Translations under genes and position numbers: made by a program
Notes under the pieces: model-generated
The model's database searches: none
Told to the model about the DNA's origin: nothing
The model's input: only the letters and a program-made list of their open reading frames with translations
Assembly: GCA_028701335.1 (NCBI GenBank)
Contig: JAQVQY010000009.1
Location: forward strand, 1-39,453
DNA: 39,453 bases
Source of the DNA: Eubacteriales bacterium
GTDB taxonomy: Bacteria > Bacillota > Clostridia > Christensenellales > Aristaeellaceae
Direction: 5' to 3'
Part shown: one piece after another, positions 17,101 through 25,801 of the stretch
Layout: each line of letters opens with the position of its first letter
Numbering within the stretch: position 1 is the stretch's first letter

Positions 17101-17328
17101 TTACAGATAAATGCGAAGCCTCCAGCCCGTCTCGATCAAATCGGGGTTGCTGATGATATCGCGGTTCCAGTCGTAAATCCTTTCCCAGGTTACGCCGGAG
17201 TGGCCATGCTTCTGGTAATGCTTTGCGATGCTATGCAGGTTGTCTCCCTTGACCACAGTATAATAGACCATGCTGTTGGTGCCCGCGCCTCCCGATACAT
17301 TGTTCAGATCGTCATCCCTGAGTGTCAT
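17101..17328 (-). CDS. double-glycine leader peptide fused to a LysM domain (predicted C39-processed exported mini-protein)
   Basis: 75 aa: MTLRDDDLNNVSGG|AGTNSMVYYTVVKGDNLHSIAKHYQKHGHSGVTWERIYDWNRDIISNPDLIETGWRLRIYL. Leader matches L(-12), D(-8), L(-7), V(-4), G(-2), G(-1); remainder is a full LysM; RBS AAAGGAGG. Confidence 0.88.
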   Translation of the reverse strand: MTLRDDDLNNVSGGAGTNSMVYYTVVKGDNLHSIAKHYQKHGHSGVTWERIYDWNRDIISNPDLIETGWRLRIYL

Positions 17329-17353
17329 GATGGTATCCTCCTTTATTTTTTCC

Positions 17354-17368
17354 GGCCGCGCCGCGGCC
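17354..17368. repeat. 15-nt perfect GC palindrome in the leader of the GG-LysM gene
   Basis: GGCCGCG-C-CGCGGCC between the secreted protein stop and the LysM ORF RBS. Confidence 0.6.
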
Positions 17369-17394
17369 AGGGATTGCGGAATTAAAGCGGCGTG

Positions 17395-17889
17395 TTACTC
17401 CTCGCCCAAGTCAGACAGAAGCAGATCAGACATCTCCAGCAGCGCTTCCTCCGTGGCAACATTGAACATGGCCAGGGCAAAATTATAGCCTTCCTTTTCG
17501 TAGCGCCACAGGGCGATGCCATCCCCGAATTCATGCAGGCAGACGGTACCGCTGAAGGGAGCCATTACAACATGCTTTACAGTATCCCAATCCTGGTACA
17601 TGCCGGATATATCATTGGGGTCATTGTCCAGTTGGGCCCGGAAGATGTACTCTACCTGCTGGAAGACAAAGCGCACCTGGCCCAGAGGTTCCTGATCCGG
17701 GATTTCAATGAGCGAATAATCGACCTCTGTGGCATCCTCAGGCACAAGCAGATTGGCCCCGGTGGCCTCCAGAACCTCTTCCCGGGTAACCTCACGGACC
17801 GGGTTTGGCAGCATCATCCCTTCGGCCAGCCCCAAAACGGGAAGCATCAAAGCCAGAACCAAAAGCAGTGACAGCAGTTTCTTGTTCAT
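17395..17889 (-). CDS. secreted single-domain 'DISGMY' protein of unknown function
   Basis: 164 aa, signal peptide; 'MLPNPVREVTREEVLEATGANLLVPEDATEVDYSLIEIPDQEPLGQVRFVFQQVEYIFRAQLDNDPNDISGMYQDW'; start overlaps sigma-factor stop (ATGA). Confidence 0.8.
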   Translation of the reverse strand: MNKKLLSLLLVLALMLPVLGLAEGMMLPNPVREVTREEVLEATGANLLVPEDATEVDYSLIEIPDQEPLGQVRFVFQQVEYIFRAQLDNDPNDISGMYQDWDTVKHVVMAPFSGTVCLHEFGDGIALWRYEKEGYNFALAMFNVATEEALLEMSDLLLSDLGEE

Positions 17890-18398
17890 ACCTGTTCCTC
17901 CATTTTATTGTCCAGTAGTTTGCGCAGTTTTTTGAGCGCCGTTGATTGGATGAAGCCCTCGTTGCTGTAGGAGATGTTCATTTTCTGCGCGATTACTCCG
18001 GGACTTAGGCCCTCATAAAAGCGCAGAATGAGGATGTCCCGTTCCCGTTGGCTAAGGCTATCAAGGGCCTGGGCCAACTCGGCCAGCTGCTCGCGCCCAA
18101 TCACCTTGTCATCCACCGCTTCGTCGCCATCCTGCAGGTTCTCCTGTTCTTCCAGGGGAATGACGGGTTTTGCCCTTCTGTAATAATCCCGCACAGCATT
18201 GCTTGTAATGGCGTATATCCAGGTGGACAGGCTGCCTTTGGCGCTGTTGTAACTGTCAAGGGCCGTTTCCACCTTGAGGAACACATCGCTGGCCAGATCC
18301 TCAGCGTCGTGGTGGTTATTGATTCTGGAGCGGATATAGCGGCTTACCTTGCTCTGATATTCCCCGAAGATGTGGTCCATGGTGACCGGTTCACACAT
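17886..18398 (-). CDS. RNA polymerase sigma-70 family factor, ECF-like
   Basis: 'FGEYQSKVSRYIRSRINNHHDAEDLASDVFLKVETALDSYNSAKGSLSTWIYAITSNAVRDYYRR' (sigma2) and 'LDSLSQRERDILILRFYEGLSPGVIAQKMNIS' (sigma4). Preferred start ATG 18398, overlapping the upstream stop. Confidence 0.92.
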   Translation of the reverse strand: MCEPVTMDHIFGEYQSKVSRYIRSRINNHHDAEDLASDVFLKVETALDSYNSAKGSLSTWIYAITSNAVRDYYRRAKPVIPLEEQENLQDGDEAVDDKVIGREQLAELAQALDSLSQRERDILILRFYEGLSPGVIAQKMNISYSNEGFIQSTALKKLRKLLDNKMEEQV

Positions 18399-18588
18399 GG
18401 GTGTCCCCCTCTTCTCTGAGGATATCAGGATCGCCCGCGGCATTGAGTTCCAGGTCTTCGTCCGAAAGGGGGATGCCCTTTTTGACCCACCGCGCCAACG
18501 CCCCGTCTATCAGTCTGCCCAGGCGTTCCTCGCCCTCAAAGCGCTGAAAGTCCAAAAGCTTGCGCAGTACCTTGTCACTCATTGTCAT
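18391..18588 (-). CDS. 65-aa protein translationally coupled to the ECF sigma factor; C-terminal GG-leader-like motif
   Basis: MTMSDKVLRKLLDFQRFEGEERLGRLIDGALARWVKKGIPLSDEDLELNAAGDPDILREEGDTHV; RBS AAGGAAGG; stop overlaps sigma start as ATGTGTGA. Confidence 0.75.
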   Translation of the reverse strand: MTMSDKVLRKLLDFQRFEGEERLGRLIDGALARWVKKGIPLSDEDLELNAAGDPDILREEGDTHV

Positions 18589-18615
18589 CGCTTAACTTCC
18601 TTCCTTCAGATGTTG

Positions 18616-20817
18616 TTACGTGTTGGATTCCATTTTCTTAGAGTCCGGTTCCACCTGCTGCCGGCTTACCAGGTCTGTGAAGATGCCGCCCCGGGCCACC
18701 AGATCCTCATAGGTTCCATCTTCGGCGATCCTGCCCTCATCCAGCACCAGGATGCGGCCGCACTGCCGGATGGTGGACAGGCGATGGGCCACGACTATCC
18801 GGGTACACTTGAGTTTTTCCAGTGATTGGGAAACCTGCCGCTGGGTGATGTTGTCAAGAGCGCTGGTGGCTTCGTCCAGCAGCAGGATGCGCGGCTTTGA
18901 AGCGATGGCCCTTGCTATCATCAGCCGTTGGCGCTGCCCACCCGACACGCCTCCCTCTCCCTCAGACAGCAGGGTGTGCATGCCCATGGGCATTTCACGG
19001 ATATCCTGGGCGATGCCGGCTGTTTCCGCCGCCTCCCAGGCCTCCTGCAGGCTCAGCCCGGGAGCTGAGATGGCGATGTTGGAGAAGACATCCCCCTGAA
19101 ACAGCTTGCTGTCCTGGGTCACCACGCCCAGGTGGCGCCGCAGGCTGCGCAGGTCAAGCGTTGCCATGTCCTGCCCATCATAGTAGACGGCGCCGCGCTG
19201 TGGCTGCTCAAAGCCCAGCAGCAGGCGGAAGATGGTGGACTTTCCGCTGCCCGTACGCCCCACGATGGCCACGTACTCTCCCGGGCGGATTTTCAGGCTC
19301 AAGTCATGAAGCACCGGGGGCATCCGCTCATGGTAGCGGAAGGAGATGTGGTTGAATTCTACCCCGCCCGAGAGGTGCCGGACGCTTTTTTTGTGCCGCG
19401 CTGTTTCAGGCGTGGCCTTCAGCAGCGGGCCAATCATCTGAAGCATCGGGCGAATCTCCGCCGCCTGGAACACCATCCCCGCCAGGGAAGCGAAGGCGCC
19501 GCTGACCATCCCAAAGGAAAGGCTGAAGGCCATGTAGCCCGCCGTGTCCACTCCGTTTCTCACCGCGGCAAAGTAGATGAGCACCGTGCCAAGCAGGGCG
19601 ATGGCCTGGGGAATGACCTGGCCAAAACGGACCAGGAAGGGCGGTTCATACTGAAGCCTGGCGCCTTTTACATAACAGTCGGCCCATTTGGCGAAGGCGC
19701 GCTTCTCAGCCCCAGCCAGCTTGATCTTTTGCACACTGCTGATCAGGGAAAACACCATGCCGCTCTCCTTGGCGCTGATTTCCATGCGCTCCTGTGTATA
19801 GCGTACCTGGGCTAAGGTGGACAGCACGGAAACGGCCAGGGTGGACAAAACGATGGCAAGCGCCGGGACCGCGAGCGACGGCGCGAAGCGCGTTACCTGT
19901 CCCAGGTAGGCAAACGACATCAGGCTTGACAGCCCGCCGGTGAGGGCGATGTTTATTATCAGGCTGCTAAGGCTTCCCACAGATCTTACCCTGCTGGTCA
20001 GCTCACCAGCGTTATAGCCCCTAAAAAAACTGGCCGGAAGCGAGAGCACCCGCATCATGGCGGCGGACTGCACCATCAGGTCAAGCCGCGTCTGTATCTG
20101 GGAGAGCAGTAGCATCCGCGCTGTGGTGATCAGCGCCATGGACACAATCACCCCCACCATGGCGCTTGCCACAGGCGCCAGCAGACTGTACGCGCCGCCA
20201 CTGAGAACGGGCCCAAACAGCAGGAGGTTCATCCGCGGCAGCAGGAGGCCCAATCCCGTTACCAGAAAGGCCACCAGGAAGACCAACGCCAGGTCCGACC
20301 AGGAGAGGGCCCTGGCAATATAGAACAGCAAATCCCGCGCGCCAAGCTTTCTCAAGGGGAAGGGGCGGTAGAAACAGAGCGCGTCCTCAGATACAGTTCC
20401 CGCTGTGCGGGCGTTCAGCTTGACCCGCTTCCCGGTATCCGGGTCCAGATAGGTGTAGCTGCCAAATGCGCCCGGCAAAAGGGCGATAGCCTTTTCTTCC
20501 CTGGTAGTGCCCAGCATAGGTCCAATAGCTTCTTTATACCAGTTACCTGACAGCCGCACCCGGCGGTGCATCAGGCCCAGGGGGGCGGTCAGCCGCGCCA
20601 GTTGCTCCGGAATTTCCTCAGCCGTCTGCGTGTCCTCAGGCGGGGGCAGCCGGTAATAGGAGATAATGTGCATAATAGCGCCCTGGGCTTGCCGGCTGTC
20701 AGCCTGGGGAAAAGGTGGATGCCCAAGCACAGCCCCAGCCATATCGGCAAAAGCCTGGGCAAAGCGCTCGTCATCCTGCTGCGTGCGCTTGCGTATCTGC
20801 TCGTCAAACCAACCCAT
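18616..20817 (-). CDS. ABC transporter (permease-ATPase), NHLM bacteriocin-system type without C39 peptidase
   Basis: 733 aa; TM region then 'VAIVGRTGSGKSTIFRLLLGFEQPQRGAVYYDGQDM', 'VSGGQRQRLMIARAIASKPRILLLDEATSALD'. Confidence 0.92.
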   Translation of the reverse strand: MGWFDEQIRKRTQQDDERFAQAFADMAGAVLGHPPFPQADSRQAQGAIMHIISYYRLPPPEDTQTAEEIPEQLARLTAPLGLMHRRVRLSGNWYKEAIGPMLGTTREEKAIALLPGAFGSYTYLDPDTGKRVKLNARTAGTVSEDALCFYRPFPLRKLGARDLLFYIARALSWSDLALVFLVAFLVTGLGLLLPRMNLLLFGPVLSGGAYSLLAPVASAMVGVIVSMALITTARMLLLSQIQTRLDLMVQSAAMMRVLSLPASFFRGYNAGELTSRVRSVGSLSSLIINIALTGGLSSLMSFAYLGQVTRFAPSLAVPALAIVLSTLAVSVLSTLAQVRYTQERMEISAKESGMVFSLISSVQKIKLAGAEKRAFAKWADCYVKGARLQYEPPFLVRFGQVIPQAIALLGTVLIYFAAVRNGVDTAGYMAFSLSFGMVSGAFASLAGMVFQAAEIRPMLQMIGPLLKATPETARHKKSVRHLSGGVEFNHISFRYHERMPPVLHDLSLKIRPGEYVAIVGRTGSGKSTIFRLLLGFEQPQRGAVYYDGQDMATLDLRSLRRHLGVVTQDSKLFQGDVFSNIAISAPGLSLQEAWEAAETAGIAQDIREMPMGMHTLLSEGEGGVSGGQRQRLMIARAIASKPRILLLDEATSALDNITQRQVSQSLEKLKCTRIVVAHRLSTIRQCGRILVLDEGRIAEDGTYEDLVARGGIFTDLVSRQQVEPDSKKMESNT

Positions 20818-20828
20818 TGCGCTTCCCC

Positions 20829-23009
20829 TTACTCATTGGACACCAGCCGGCGGTAGAGCCCGTCCCGGGCATAAAGTGTGTCGTGGGTGCCCCGCTCAAC
20901 GACTTTGCCGTGGTCCAGCACTACGATCTCATCACAGTCCCGGATGGTGGACAGGCGATGTGCCACCACCACCGAGGTGACGCCCCGCTGCCTGATGCCA
21001 CGCATCACCTCATACTCCGTGCGGGCGTCAAGGGCGCTGGTCGCCTCGTCCAGGACGATAATGGATGGGTCCTGGGCCAGGACACGGGCAATTTCAAGCC
21101 GTTGGCGCTGCCCGCCGGAGAGGTCCCGGCCGCCTGAGAGGATTCGGCCCTGATAACCATCCTCCCGGCGCAGGATATCATCGTGAATCTGGGCGTCCCG
21201 GGCCGCCAGGATCACCTCAAAATCCTCAATGGAAGTGTCCCACATCCTGATGTTGTCAGCGATGCTGTCCTCGAATAAAATGATGTCCTGGTCCACCACC
21301 GCCAGGGAAGCGGTGAAAATCTCCCTCGTGATATCTTCCATCAGCCGGCCGTCAAATAAAATCTCGCCCCGCCAGGGTTTATAAAGGCCTGAGATCAGCT
21401 TGGCCAGCGTGGATTTGCCGCAGCCGGAAGGCCCCACCAGCGCCACACTGGCTCCCGGTTTGAGGCTTAGGTCAAAGCCCGCAATCAGCGGTTCTCCCAG
21501 GGGGGCATAGCCAAAGGTCACTCCCCGCATTTCCATTCCGCCATGCAGCTTATCACAGTCACCCTCGAGCAGGGGGGAAGTTCGCTCAGGCACATCCGGG
21601 GGATAAGACAGCACATCCTCAATGCGCTCCATATCCCCGCGCATCTCCTGAACACCCTGTCCGGCTGAGATCAGATTGCCGGCAGGCGTGGCGAAAGCGC
21701 CCATGAAACCCTGGAAGGCCAGGATCATCCCGGCGGTAAACTGGCCCTGCAGCGCCAGCCAAACACCCAAAACCAACACTGCCGCGTCCGCCAGGGAGGA
21801 AATCAGCCCCGGAATGCTGCCCAGGCAGTGGTTCAGCCGGGTAAAGCGCACCACCTGGGTGTTGACTGACGCCTGGTAACCCGCCCACTTCTCAAAGTAC
21901 CCGTCCTCAGCACCGCAGGCCTTGATGGTTTCAATCAACTGGATGCCTGTCACCGTGGCCCCGGCCAGCCTGCCGGCGTCCCGCATCTGCACCCGGGTGA
22001 TGTTGACCCGTTTTTTTGATATAATCCTTGCCAGAATCATCTTGAGCGCCATAGCCCCGATGCCAACGGCAGTAAGCAGGACGCTGTAGCGCAGCATCAC
22101 CACCAGATAGAACACCAGCATGGCAAAATCCAGGAACAACGGGGCCAATTGCCGGACCAAGGCGTTGGCAACCCCGGCGTTGGCGCTCTGGCGGGAGGCG
22201 ATATCTCCCACCATGCGCTGGGAGAAAAAGGCGAGGGGCAGGCGCAGCACATGCCACATGAACTCCGCGTTGGCTACCACCGCGAACTTGCCCTCAATGC
22301 GCAGCGAATGGACTTCCTGAAGGAAACCTATAAGGATTTGCGCCAGGGCCAGAACAGCAAGCGCCAGGGTGAAAGGCCCGAGCCACTCCGGGTTTCGCCC
22401 CGTCAAAAGCCGGTCCATAAAAACGCGGGAGAAGGCCGGGTTGATGATGCCAATCATGGCGGTAGCCAGGCTGGTCAGGACCACAAACGCCACGGCTGCC
22501 TGGGCGCCGCGTAGGCGCGAGCGGACAAAGGCCAGCATGCTCTTTGGCTTTCCGCCTGGCTCAAAGGCATCGGTTGGAGCAAACATCAGACATACACCAG
22601 TAAAACCCCGGTCAAACTCTTCTTTGGAGAGAATAACAGTGCCCCGGGCCGGGTCGTTGATAACGGCGCGCTCCCCCTTAAAGCCGCACAGCACCACAAA
22701 GTGGTTAAAATTCCAGTGAATGATACAGGGGAAACTCCCCTCCCGTTTCAGCTGCTCCGGCTCATAGCGAAAACCCTGGGCCATTAGCCCGTAGCTGCGG
22801 GCGGCAATGAGCATATTACGGGCGTTGGAGCCGTCCCGGGACACGCCGCAATCAGCGCGCACCTTTTCAAGCGGCAGCCATTTGGCGTACCACGCCAGCA
22901 CCATCGCCAGGCATGCAGCGCCGCATTCCAGCGCTTCCAGCTGCATCACCATGGGTACTTTGGCCCATCCCGTCCTTAGGGGTTGCCTGGATGATTTATT
23001 GCGCACCAT
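20829..23009 (-). CDS. peptidase C39-containing ABC transporter (PCAT), NHLM bacteriocin-system type
   Basis: N-terminal C39 domain 'VMQLEALECGAACLAMVLAWY' (Cys), 'IIHWNFNHFVVLCGF' (His), 'INDPARG' (Asp); ABC 'ALVGPSGCGKSTLAKLISG', 'LSGGQRQRLEIARVLAQDPSIIVLDEATSALD'. ATG at 23009 has the better RBS. Confidence 0.94.
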   Translation of the reverse strand: MVRNKSSRQPLRTGWAKVPMVMQLEALECGAACLAMVLAWYAKWLPLEKVRADCGVSRDGSNARNMLIAARSYGLMAQGFRYEPEQLKREGSFPCIIHWNFNHFVVLCGFKGERAVINDPARGTVILSKEEFDRGFTGVCLMFAPTDAFEPGGKPKSMLAFVRSRLRGAQAAVAFVVLTSLATAMIGIINPAFSRVFMDRLLTGRNPEWLGPFTLALAVLALAQILIGFLQEVHSLRIEGKFAVVANAEFMWHVLRLPLAFFSQRMVGDIASRQSANAGVANALVRQLAPLFLDFAMLVFYLVVMLRYSVLLTAVGIGAMALKMILARIISKKRVNITRVQMRDAGRLAGATVTGIQLIETIKACGAEDGYFEKWAGYQASVNTQVVRFTRLNHCLGSIPGLISSLADAAVLVLGVWLALQGQFTAGMILAFQGFMGAFATPAGNLISAGQGVQEMRGDMERIEDVLSYPPDVPERTSPLLEGDCDKLHGGMEMRGVTFGYAPLGEPLIAGFDLSLKPGASVALVGPSGCGKSTLAKLISGLYKPWRGEILFDGRLMEDITREIFTASLAVVDQDIILFEDSIADNIRMWDTSIEDFEVILAARDAQIHDDILRREDGYQGRILSGGRDLSGGQRQRLEIARVLAQDPSIIVLDEATSALDARTEYEVMRGIRQRGVTSVVVAHRLSTIRDCDEIVVLDHGKVVERGTHDTLYARDGLYRRLVSNE

Positions 23010-23493
23010 GCCCGCTCCCTTCCAGCAGGAATTCAATGGGGCGGATGGTTTCCGTGGTTATAATCACATCCCAGACTCCGTCAGGCAGCCCTGGAGCGCT
23101 TACATGCACCGGGTAATTCCAGGTCTGGGGGTTCAGCTGATATGCCAGGAAGTCCTCCGGGTGGATTTCGTTGAACTCCTCTTCAGACAGCGGCACGGGT
23201 GACACGGACACCACCGTGCCCTGGAGCTCACCGATGGCGGCGGGCATGCCGGGGGAAACGCGCTCGATTTGTGCCACATAGCATACGACCTCTCCGTTTT
23301 GGGCGATTCCCTTGGCGGAGACGGTGCTGGGAAGGGTTCCATAGAAGCCAAACCCCACAAAAGCCACGAGAAGGATGATGATGGCCGCCAGCGCCAGCCA
23401 TACACTGGGCCGCGCCACGCGCAGATAGTCGCTGAGCGCTTCGGGGGACGTGATCCTGTCCACTTGGCTTTGACGAAACAGCTTGTTATCCAT
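22996..23493 (-). CDS. short HlyD/NHLM secretion-protein-like membrane protein
   Basis: 165 aa; 'RITSPEALSDYLRVARPSVWLALAAIIILLVAFVGFGFYGTLPSTVSAKGI', one TM then a short beta-rich domain; position next to PCAT. Confidence 0.75.
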   Translation of the reverse strand: MDNKLFRQSQVDRITSPEALSDYLRVARPSVWLALAAIIILLVAFVGFGFYGTLPSTVSAKGIAQNGEVVCYVAQIERVSPGMPAAIGELQGTVVSVSPVPLSEEEFNEIHPEDFLAYQLNPQTWNYPVHVSAPGLPDGVWDVIITTETIRPIEFLLEGSGHGAQ

Positions 23494-25801
23494 GGCCGGG
23501 CTCCTTTGTGCCGCGGGATTTTGCCTTTTTTTCCGGCACGCGTGCCAGATTTATATGGATAAGCAGCCGATTTTCCCCGTCCTCGTAAGTGTAGGCAGCA
23601 TAATCGGCCAGTTTTCGGATCATCATAAGGCCCAGCCCCCCGGCTTCCCGCTGGTCGCTGGAGAGGCTGATGTCCGGCATCGGCTGGGAGAGGGGGTCAA
23701 ACGGCTCACCCCGGTCCCTGAAGCGCATTACGGCTTCCCGGCCCACCAGCTCACAACTGAATGTCACCTTGTCCCCAGGGGAGCTGGTATAGCGAACCAT
23801 GTTGGAGAAAATCTCGTCCACCACCACATAAAGCCGGTTGAGCGCGTGGGGGGACGGGTTAAGGGGCGCTGTTTCGGCTTCAGCCAACGACTGGATGGTT
23901 TTCAGCTGTTCCTCCTCAAGGGGGATGTCCACCCATGGGAGTGCCGCGGGGCTTTTCAGGATGTCCAGCGCCATCAGCGTAATGTCATCAGCCTGCTCCC
24001 GGCCGCCGGCAAACTGTCTTAGGGCCTGCATCACCTTTTCGGGTTGCTTATGCGCCGGCATGTCACGCAGGGGAGTGTGGTCAATCAAGGTTTTAAAGCC
24101 CCCGGAGGTAAGGAAAGCACCCTGGGCATTCTCCGCCTCAATAACCCCATCGGTGTAAAGCAGCAGTTTGTCACCCGCTACCAGGCGGACGCGGCACATG
24201 TGGTATTGGCTGTCTTCCATGGCCCCCAGCACCAGGCCGGCCGAGCAACGCAAAAAGGCGTACTCTTCGCCCGTCCTGGCCAGAAGGGGTGGGTTGTGCC
24301 CGGCGTTCACATAATCAAGCCAGCCATCCCCTTCAAAATCCCACAGCCCCACAAACGCGGTGACAAAGAGGCCGGCCTCATTCTCCTCACAGAGCTTCCG
24401 GTTGGCGTGGGCAACCGCTTTGGCCAGATCTCTTTCCGCCAGAATGTCGCTTTGTAGCTGCGTCTTGACGCGCATCATAAATAAAGCGCCCGGGATACCC
24501 TTGCCGGAGACATCAGCGATAACAAGCGCCAACTTTCTGCCGGAAGGCCCGGGGACGAAGAAGAAATCATAAAAATCCCCGCCCACTTCCCGCGCGGCCT
24601 CCAAAAGCGCTCCAAGGCGGAACTGGCCTTCCAGCCCCTTAAGCGCGGATGTCCGGGGGAGGTTTGCATGCTGCACCTCCCGGGCCAGTGCAAGTTCCGC
24701 ATCAACACGCGACCGGGCATCGGCAATGGCCTGTTTGAGCGCGTCAACCGTTGCGTTAATGCCGTCTGACAGGGCGCGAAACTCGGCGTTGCCGTGCTCT
24801 TGCACCCGGGTTTCCAGGTTCCCCTCTGTGATGAGGGCCAGGGAGGCGTTCACATTCCTGATACCCCGGATGACCTCCACGTCTACCATTCGGCTGACCA
24901 GGATGAACACGCCAAGGAAAAGAAGGAGGTAGGCCAGGCCCATGAACATCATGGTAATGTTTCGGCCCGCATGGATTTCGGAATAGGGGAGCATTCCGAT
25001 GATCAGGTAATCTCCCCACTCTTTTCCCAGGCCCAGCGCGCGGGAAGCTCCCAACCCGGTTGTGAAAGGCTCGCCCGAACGGGCTTCAGCCAACTCAAAA
25101 TCCAGGTCCTCCGCCCTCAGGTCCATCAGTTCACGCTTACCGGAGCTTACCACCAGCCCACGTTCAAAGACCACCACGGTGCCGTGGCTGCCAATGGCAA
25201 ATCCCGGCGCCAGGCTTTTGATATCAGCTACCTGGACGGCTTCTGCCAGGCGCTCCGGCACGTCCCCGATCTGCACCATGCCCGCCCGGCCGGGAATGCC
25301 GGCGGCTGAGAACTGCATCATCATACTCGCGTCATGCCCCGTGGGGGCCGCGGGTTGTATCAAAATAAGGTTCGGGTCTTTTAGGATGGGCAGGAAGAAG
25401 GAGGACTGCTCAGCGCTGGCAAGGTCATAGCCAAGGTAGGGCGCGTAGGTGGTGGCGGTGATGATGCCGCTGCTATCAATCACATGCAGTTGGTCTACGT
25501 CAAGCACAGGCAAAAGGGCAGCGAGCTCATCACCGCTCTGTGCCATCTCCGGGTGCCGGGACAGAATCCAGCGGAGGGTATGAAGTTTGGTTGTCAGGGA
25601 TTCGTCATTGCTCTGGCGAATTTTTTCCAGGTCTCTGTCGTGCCGGGTAATTTGTACCCGCGCGTCAGCAAGCCTTGATTTAATCAGCTCCAGCGCGTCC
25701 TCCCGGGCATGGCGGGTCTGTACCAGCCAGGTGATAAGCAGGGTAACCCCGAAGGCCGCAACCATGAGGATCAAAAGGCGCCGCTGAAAGGTTCGCCTCA
25801 T
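23486..25801 (-). CDS. sensor + HAMP + SpoIIE-type PP2C phosphatase + HATPase_c (RsbU/RsbW-like fusion)
   Basis: 771 aa; N-terminal TM and extracytoplasmic sensor, HAMP-like 'NLETRVQEHGNAEFRALSDGINA', 'LAREVQHANLPR', 'VGGDFYDFFFVPGPSGRKLALVIADVSGKGIPGALFM', C-terminal 'VVDEIFSNMVRYTS...FRDRGEPFDP...GGLGLMMIRKLAD'. Confidence 0.92.
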   Translation of the reverse strand: MRRTFQRRLLILMVAAFGVTLLITWLVQTRHAREDALELIKSRLADARVQITRHDRDLEKIRQSNDESLTTKLHTLRWILSRHPEMAQSGDELAALLPVLDVDQLHVIDSSGIITATTYAPYLGYDLASAEQSSFFLPILKDPNLILIQPAAPTGHDASMMMQFSAAGIPGRAGMVQIGDVPERLAEAVQVADIKSLAPGFAIGSHGTVVVFERGLVVSSGKRELMDLRAEDLDFELAEARSGEPFTTGLGASRALGLGKEWGDYLIIGMLPYSEIHAGRNITMMFMGLAYLLLFLGVFILVSRMVDVEVIRGIRNVNASLALITEGNLETRVQEHGNAEFRALSDGINATVDALKQAIADARSRVDAELALAREVQHANLPRTSALKGLEGQFRLGALLEAAREVGGDFYDFFFVPGPSGRKLALVIADVSGKGIPGALFMMRVKTQLQSDILAERDLAKAVAHANRKLCEENEAGLFVTAFVGLWDFEGDGWLDYVNAGHNPPLLARTGEEYAFLRCSAGLVLGAMEDSQYHMCRVRLVAGDKLLLYTDGVIEAENAQGAFLTSGGFKTLIDHTPLRDMPAHKQPEKVMQALRQFAGGREQADDITLMALDILKSPAALPWVDIPLEEEQLKTIQSLAEAETAPLNPSPHALNRLYVVVDEIFSNMVRYTSSPGDKVTFSCELVGREAVMRFRDRGEPFDPLSQPMPDISLSSDQREAGGLGLMMIRKLADYAAYTYEDGENRLLIHINLARVPEKKAKSRGTKEPGHG

